The notes below the pieces were generated by a model. That model saw only the letters and a list, made by a program, of their open reading frames with translations. It was not told the origin of the DNA and ran no database searches. DNA of 64,000 nucleotides, taken from Mesorhabditis belari. Taxonomy: Eukaryota > Nematoda > Chromadorea > Rhabditida > Rhabditidae. Location of the stretch: NCBI GenBank assembly GCA_958450365.1, contig CAUEEP010000728.1:1240001-1304000 (forward strand). Reading direction: 5' to 3'. Both the position numbers and the translations under genes were made by a program. Shown here one piece after another: positions 59,049 through 64,000 of the stretch; positions within the stretch are counted from its first letter, which is position 1, and each line of letters starts with the position of its first letter.

Positions 59049-59261
59049 TTGACATGGGAAAAACTCCAATCCAAACCTAATTCCACCATCGTTTTCTCAG
59101 CCGTCTTTTCACCGATTTTCTTCTGAAATTTTGTTTACAAATAGAAATTGGCCCTGCAATAGCTTGTATACAAAATTTCAGAGCAATCGGCTAAGAGACG
59201 GCTGAGAAAACGATGGTGGAATTAGGTTCGGATTGGATTGGATTGAATTTTCTCATGTCTA
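59049..59261. mobile_element. Hairpin element
   Basis: Arms of about 85 bases (GACATGGGAAAAACTCCAAT to CGTTTTCTCAGCCGTC and mirror). Intergenic, no ORF. Confidence 0.85.
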
Positions 59262-59607
59262 GTATTGATCATCTCAATTTCTTTTCTTTTTCTTAACCGA
59301 GATCCCGATTGACACAAAAATCATCTCAGATCGCCAAAAAGGGAAAAAGGATTGAAAAAAGGCGAGAGTTGCCAAATGTGGGTTATCAGCTAACGTTTTT
59401 TTATGTGCAGTGGACTTGATTCGGCTTGATGGAGTTCTTCTTTTCTTTAAGAAATCCCTTCATTGATATGAGCCGGTTTTCTAGCAGCTCTTTTTTTTGT
59501 GATCGGAACTCCTCCCGAATTCGAGGATTCAATTGTTCTTTGATGGAGGACTTGATTCGTTTCTCGATTTATCAGCCGTTAGATTTCAAAGAAAAGATTG
59601 TAAATTG

Positions 59608-59682
59608 ATCGCCAGAATCTAGAGTTAATCTAAAGCCAGAATCTAGAGTTAATCTAAAGCCAGAATCTAGAGTTAATCTAAA
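59608..59682. repeat. 24-base tandem array, three copies
   Basis: Unit GCCAGAATCTAGAGTTAATC plus four bases, head to tail, nearly identical. Confidence 0.9.
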
Positions 59683-60351
59683 GCCAAAAAATACTAACGC
59701 CAAAATACTTCTAATGACTTTGTAATGGTTTTATTCAGCTTTTCAATTTGATACTTTATAATTGAAAATTAGATTTTAAAAAAAAGCAAAATCCTATAGA
59801 CTACAGACTACATGGACATCTTAAAATCTTTAAGAATCAGCAAAAAAAACCATGACAAACTTTTGATTTGTCTACTGCTTTGAAAACATCGAAAAGCTTT
59901 GAGGAATCTGCGAATAAATGAGACATTGGAAAGGATCGATTTCCTTTAAAAAAAAAGGTAACTTTTTTTTGATTTTGTTTCAAAGATTTTTGATCCTAAT
60001 CTTTAAATTAAATGTTTATTTTCGTTTAATTAAAGTCTACAATTTATTCAAGATCATTAAAGCAGGCTAGGAGTGTTTCATTTTCTAAAACATATCATCT
60101 TTCGACAATTTATCTCTGGTCTTGACAATACAGGGTATCCAGAAAAAAAACTGGTCATCGGTTTGAGTCTGGAAAAATTTTCTCGTTGTTTTCTCCAGGC
60201 TCTATTGGATCTATTGGATCCAATAGATCCAATCGGTTTACTATTAGATCTATTGGAGCTATTGGATTCAATAGATCCAGTAGATAGAATATCCAATATC
60301 CTTCGTGAATCCAGAATCAGATTAATTGAGCACGAAAGTTTCGAAAGTTTT

Positions 60352-61401
60352 ACATTGAGCACGAAAGTTTCGAACGCATATTGCACCGTCTGTTGGAGCT
60401 ATTGGATCCAATAGATCCAATCGGTTTACTATTAGATCTATTGGAGCTATTGGATTCAATAGATCCAATCGATCGTATATCCAATATCCTTCGTGAATCC
60501 AGAATCAGATTAAAAACAGATGACTGGATAAAACTTGCAGGGTATCCAGAAAAAAAAGTGGTCATCAGTTTGAGTCTGGAAAAATTTTCTCGTTCATTTC
60601 TCAAAGCTCATCGTGGTGTCAGAATTGATTTTGCCTCAGGCACCACACAACAAGATCAAGTTGATTTTTTTTGATCATTTTGTGAATGAATAAGGTCATG
60701 CATCGGCCGGGGAGCTCAAAATCCACGTATACATGAAAAACAGACTTTTAAATTCCTCTATTTCACCACAAATCTTTCTACTTTTTGTTTCTATAAATTT
60801 GTTTTGATATTAAGATTTTGATATAATTTTGATATAATGATATAATATATTTAGATCAATCTAGAAATGCCTAGGCATATACAAATTAGGTATTTAAGGT
60901 TATTTTATGGAAAAGTCAGTCCTGGGGGAAAGCAGCAACAAGAGGGTTTTCTTTTTTTAAAATTAACCATCATTTCAAGATTTTTAAAACAGCCAATCCA
61001 ACAATGCAAACTGAAATTGTGACTAGAACATTAAAAGAAATCAACTTGATCTTGTTGTGTGGCGCCTGAGGCAAACTCAATTCTGACACCACGATGAGCC
61101 TTGGGAAATGAACGAGAAAATTTTTCCAGACTCAAACCGATGACAATTTTTTTTTCGGACACCCCCCAAGTTTTATCCAGTCATCTGTTTTTAATCTGAT
61201 TCTGGATTCACGAAGGATATTGGATATTCGATCTATTGGATCTATTGAATCCAATAGATCCAATAGATCCAATAGATTTACTATTAGATCTATTGAATCC
61301 AATAGATCCAATCGATCTAATAGTAAATCAATTGGATCTATTGGATCCAATAGCTCCAACAGACGGTGCAATATGCGTTCGAAACTTTCGTGCTCAATGT
61401 G
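60352..61401. mobile_element. Large foldback element rich in CTATTGGATC
   Basis: Arms 60352-60675 and 61033-61401 are inverted copies with the landmarks CGAACGCATATTGCACCGTC and GGCACCACACAACAAG. Inside each arm the self-complementary motif CTATTGGATCCAATAG repeats many times. 60123-60345 is a partial direct copy of the left arm. ORFs here are translations of the repeat. Confidence 0.85.
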
Positions 61402-61935
61402 TTTGCAATTCGCACCAGTTAACGCAGCTGGCTGCGTTCTTCATCGATCTCTGAGCCAAGTGATCCATCACTAGAAGTGATCAGTAGATCGATTGGATAA
61501 AAACTAAAGACAACATTTACGGTAGTTTATCGAAAGCTATCTTGTTTTAGAAAGCAAATTAGTTAAAAAGAATTCCAAGCTAATCGATTGACAGATCTAG
61601 GATCCTAAAAGAATGGTAGCACCCATTTCGGGGTTAATTCTGGTTGCAACGTGACCTAATAACTGATGGCACTGATTGTAATTGTTGTAGTGATGAGCCA
61701 GGTACAACTATTCCCATCCAAAAATCCCTTTCGAGTGTTTCTTTGAACTTTATCTCTCAATAATTTTGAATCTTTGATCTCCCCATTGGCATTCTAGGAT
61801 TTATCACCCCACAAATGTCGATGACGAATCTGTGTTTGTCCTTGAGTGATTGTGAAACCCAAAAAACGATCCAGATCAATCTAGAAAGGCCTAGGCATAT
61901 GCTAATTTGGTATTTAAGATTATTTTTATGGAACT
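60853..61935. repeat. Direct repeat flanking the right arm of the foldback
   Basis: About 60 bases starting AGATCAATCTAGAAA and including CCTAGGCATAT occur at 60853-60911 and 61872-61935. The second copy lies about 60-120 bases before the start codon of the next gene, so the first may be a displaced copy of its promoter region. Confidence 0.75.
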
Positions 61936-61996
61936 TTGAAATCTTCTGGCTAATTCGAATTGATTGATGCTTAAATTCTTATTTCTATTTTAGAAA

Positions 61997-64000
61997 ATGC
62001 GATTTTTCCTAGCGCTACTCGTTTTTCCTGGTCTTGTCATCGCATATCAAGCCTTTCTTAAATCCGCTTTTTCTAAAGGTAAGTGAAAAGTTTCAATTTC
62101 AATTTCAATTGTTAAAGAAAATTTGTTTGATCCACAACAAAAAAGCCTTTGAAAATAAATTTTCAGAAAACTCTGAGACTGTTTTGAAAGCGTTGGGCAC
62201 GGGGAAATGTCTGCGAAATTGTCTTACCAACTTGACGCAAGCGCTCGGAAATGTCGATGATGGGAAACTCTCAGAAACGTTGAACAATTTGTGCAGGTAA
62301 AGATAACAAACATTCCAATCATTTCAATCATTTCAATAATTTCAATCATTTCAATCATTTCAATAATTTCAATAATTTCAATCATTCCAATCATTCCAAT
62401 CATTCCAATCATTCCAATCATTCCAATCATTCCAATCATTTCAATAATTTCAATAATTTCAATCATTCCAATCATTCCAATCATTCCAATCATTCCAATC
62501 ATTTCAATCATTTCAATCATTTCAATCATTCCAATCATTCCAATCATTCCAATCATTCCAATCATTCCAATCATTTCAATAATTTCAATAATTTCAATCA
62601 TTCCAATCATTTCAATCATTCCAATCATTTCAATCATTCCAATCATTCCAATCATTTCAATCATTTCAATCATTGCAATCATTTCAATCATTTCAATCAT
62701 TCCAATCATTCCAATCATTCCAATCATTCCAATCATTCCAATCATTTCAATAATTTCAATAATTTCAATCATTCCAATCATTTCAATCATTTCAATCATT
62801 CCAATCATTGCAATCATTTAAATCATTTCAATCATTCCAATCATTCCAATCATTTCAATCATTTAATCATTTCAATCAAATCAATAGCTTTAGCGCCTAC
62901 AAGGAAACCACAGAATGCATCAAGAAAAAGTTCTGCGGTGGTCAAATGGCAATCGATATTGTAAGTGATCTAAAATTGTTTACGAAAAAAAGAAATAGTT
63001 ATTGAAATTAAAGAATTAAGTAAAGAAGACAAGTTTTTAGACACTTAGCGGCTTGAAAGAAGCATGCGGTGCACGTCGACAAATCTTTAAAACAATGGAG
63101 AAATGTTTAGACGAAAAGGCGTCAACTGTATACGATGGTTCGTTTGGAAGTGTATTCAGAAATAAAATCTTTAATTAAACAAATAAAATTGAAAGATTAT
63201 GTATTGAAATGAAAGATGAAATTTGAATTTAAAACTTTCAGAGTGTGAATTAAAATGCGGCCTTGAGAACGCGACAATGACCGTCTTGGAGTCGGAAGCT
63301 GTTCAGGTTTCGTAGAGTTCTTTCAAGAATCATTTTTATTAGCTTTACTGATTATAAATAGGATTTAAAAATTCGAAAATATATATAGAAACAGTTTCCC
63401 ATCAAACTAACCAATCTCAAAAGTTTCCCATGCTAATCAATTCCAGAAAGCGGTTAAACGAGGTGGTGGACCTTTGCTTGTTGCGAAAGCGGCTGGACCT
63501 TTGTGCCAGTGAGTTATCAATATATTTAAGTGCTTTTTAAAAAGTGTCCAAAAACTATCGTAATCTCAGCGTTTAATCTACAAAATTTAATCTATTGGGT
63601 TGGTGAATTGAAAACTGCCGGCTATTGTCATATGTGACAGTTTGAGCACTTTCTTCAAAAGAAACCCATTTTGGTGTCAATGGAAAAGTTGTAGAGAATC
63701 AAAAATGAGGCTTATAGCCAAATTTTCAGAACGATTCAAAAACTGGTTTTCAAGAAATGCGAAATTTACGAATTTTCACAAAAATTGCATTTTAAGCGAA
63801 ACTACTAAGTGTATCTTTTTGGAAATTTGGCTATAAGCCTGATTTTTGATTCTCTACAACTTTTCTATTGACACCAAAATGGGTTTCTTTTGAAGAAAGT
63901 GCTCAGACTGGGACATCTCCAGTCCTCCATTTTTGAGTCTCACACTTGTCTCACACACAGTTGGGAAAGGTGAATGAATCCCTGAAGAATAGGCCCTCCA
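61997..64000 (+). CDS. Second secreted CPG4-type protein (partial)
   Basis: Exons in phase: 61997-62078, 62167-62296, 62888-62960, 63041-63137, 63242-63306 and 63447-63508; it continues past the window end. Signal peptide (MRFFLALLVFPGLVIA), then CLRNCLTNL, NNLC, TECIKKKFCGG, EACGARRQIFKTMEKC, ECELKCGLENA and GPLC, the CPG4 Cys pattern. Distinct from, but similar in plan to, the gene at 45163-47702. Intron 2 is a 580-base microsatellite. A mariner fragment lies just before a stretch near 63960 that reads as coding, but the splice phase there fails by one base, so this copy may be damaged or the acceptor unusual. An acceptor just before the ATG suggests trans-splicing. Confidence 0.75.
62298..62880. 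repeat. Microsatellite (AATCATTCC/AATCATTTC)n
   Basis: About 580 bases of 10-base units of the kind TCAATCATTC. It fills intron 2 of the CPG4-type gene. Both strands are open (Ile/Pro/Ser and Met/Ile/Gly repeats), which is a by-product of the array. Confidence 0.95.
63595..63958 (+). mobile_element. Mariner-derived element, right end missing
   Basis: Starts at a TA with TTGGGTTGGTGAATTG like 54289 and follows that element to about 63958, where homology stops at CTCACACAC and gene-like sequence resumes. No right terminal repeat. Confidence 0.85.

Noticed and set aside
62224..62821. ORFs of Met/Ile/Gly and Ile/Pro/Ser repeats
   Set aside because: Translations of a microsatellite that lies between two splice sites of the CPG4-type gene.

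Overview
This is nuclear DNA of a chromadorean, probably rhabditid, nematode. The evidence is AT-rich DNA, introns of mostly 40-60 bases, splice acceptors placed just before start codons (as expected for spliced-leader trans-splicing), a cuticle collagen, two CPG4-type secreted Cys-rich proteins, an Srh chemoreceptor, a gustatory-type receptor, a TTAGGC-type repeat and many Tc1/mariner elements. I cannot name the species. Exon structures were read by eye from splice sites and phase.

1-21916 is a very large inverted duplication. The left arm (1-8495, running off the window) and the right arm (13148-21916) each carry a complete protein kinase with a long C-terminal extension, a cathepsin B-like protease, a tiny secreted peptide and the last exon of a four-helix TMEM272-like gene. 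The 4.65 kb spacer (8496-13147) holds exons 2-15 of a secreted mucin-like gene with 507 consecutive threonines. The inner breakpoint lies in intron 1 of that gene, so the right arm carries an orphan copy of its upstream region and signal-peptide exon, pointing antisense into the spacer. The arms differ around a DD37D Tc1/mariner element: nearly whole in the right arm, reduced to one end in the left.

21816-37479 is receptor territory: the TMEM272-like gene (intact on the right, with a short interstitial telomere-like repeat in its last intron), an Srh GPCR whose introns hold three mariner-type insertions and whose terminal exon is tandemly duplicated, a two-exon gene end lying between terminal inverted repeats, and a 14-exon gustatory-receptor-like gene with a degenerate tRNA and a MITE in its introns.

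37480-48957 is a MITE-rich interval with an unidentified multi-exon gene and, upstream of it on the same strand, a CPG4-type gene. 48958-57425 has an adenylate kinase 2 orthologue and a cuticle collagen separated by about 5.5 kb of repeat-rich DNA. 57426-64000 has LINE 3' ends, foldback elements and a second CPG4-type gene that runs off the window.

There is no CRISPR array, prokaryotic operon or viral gene. The strongest candidates for something undescribed are the gene-bearing palindrome that splits the poly-threonine gene, the Srh gene with two competing terminal exons, and the elements that carry or bracket host exons.
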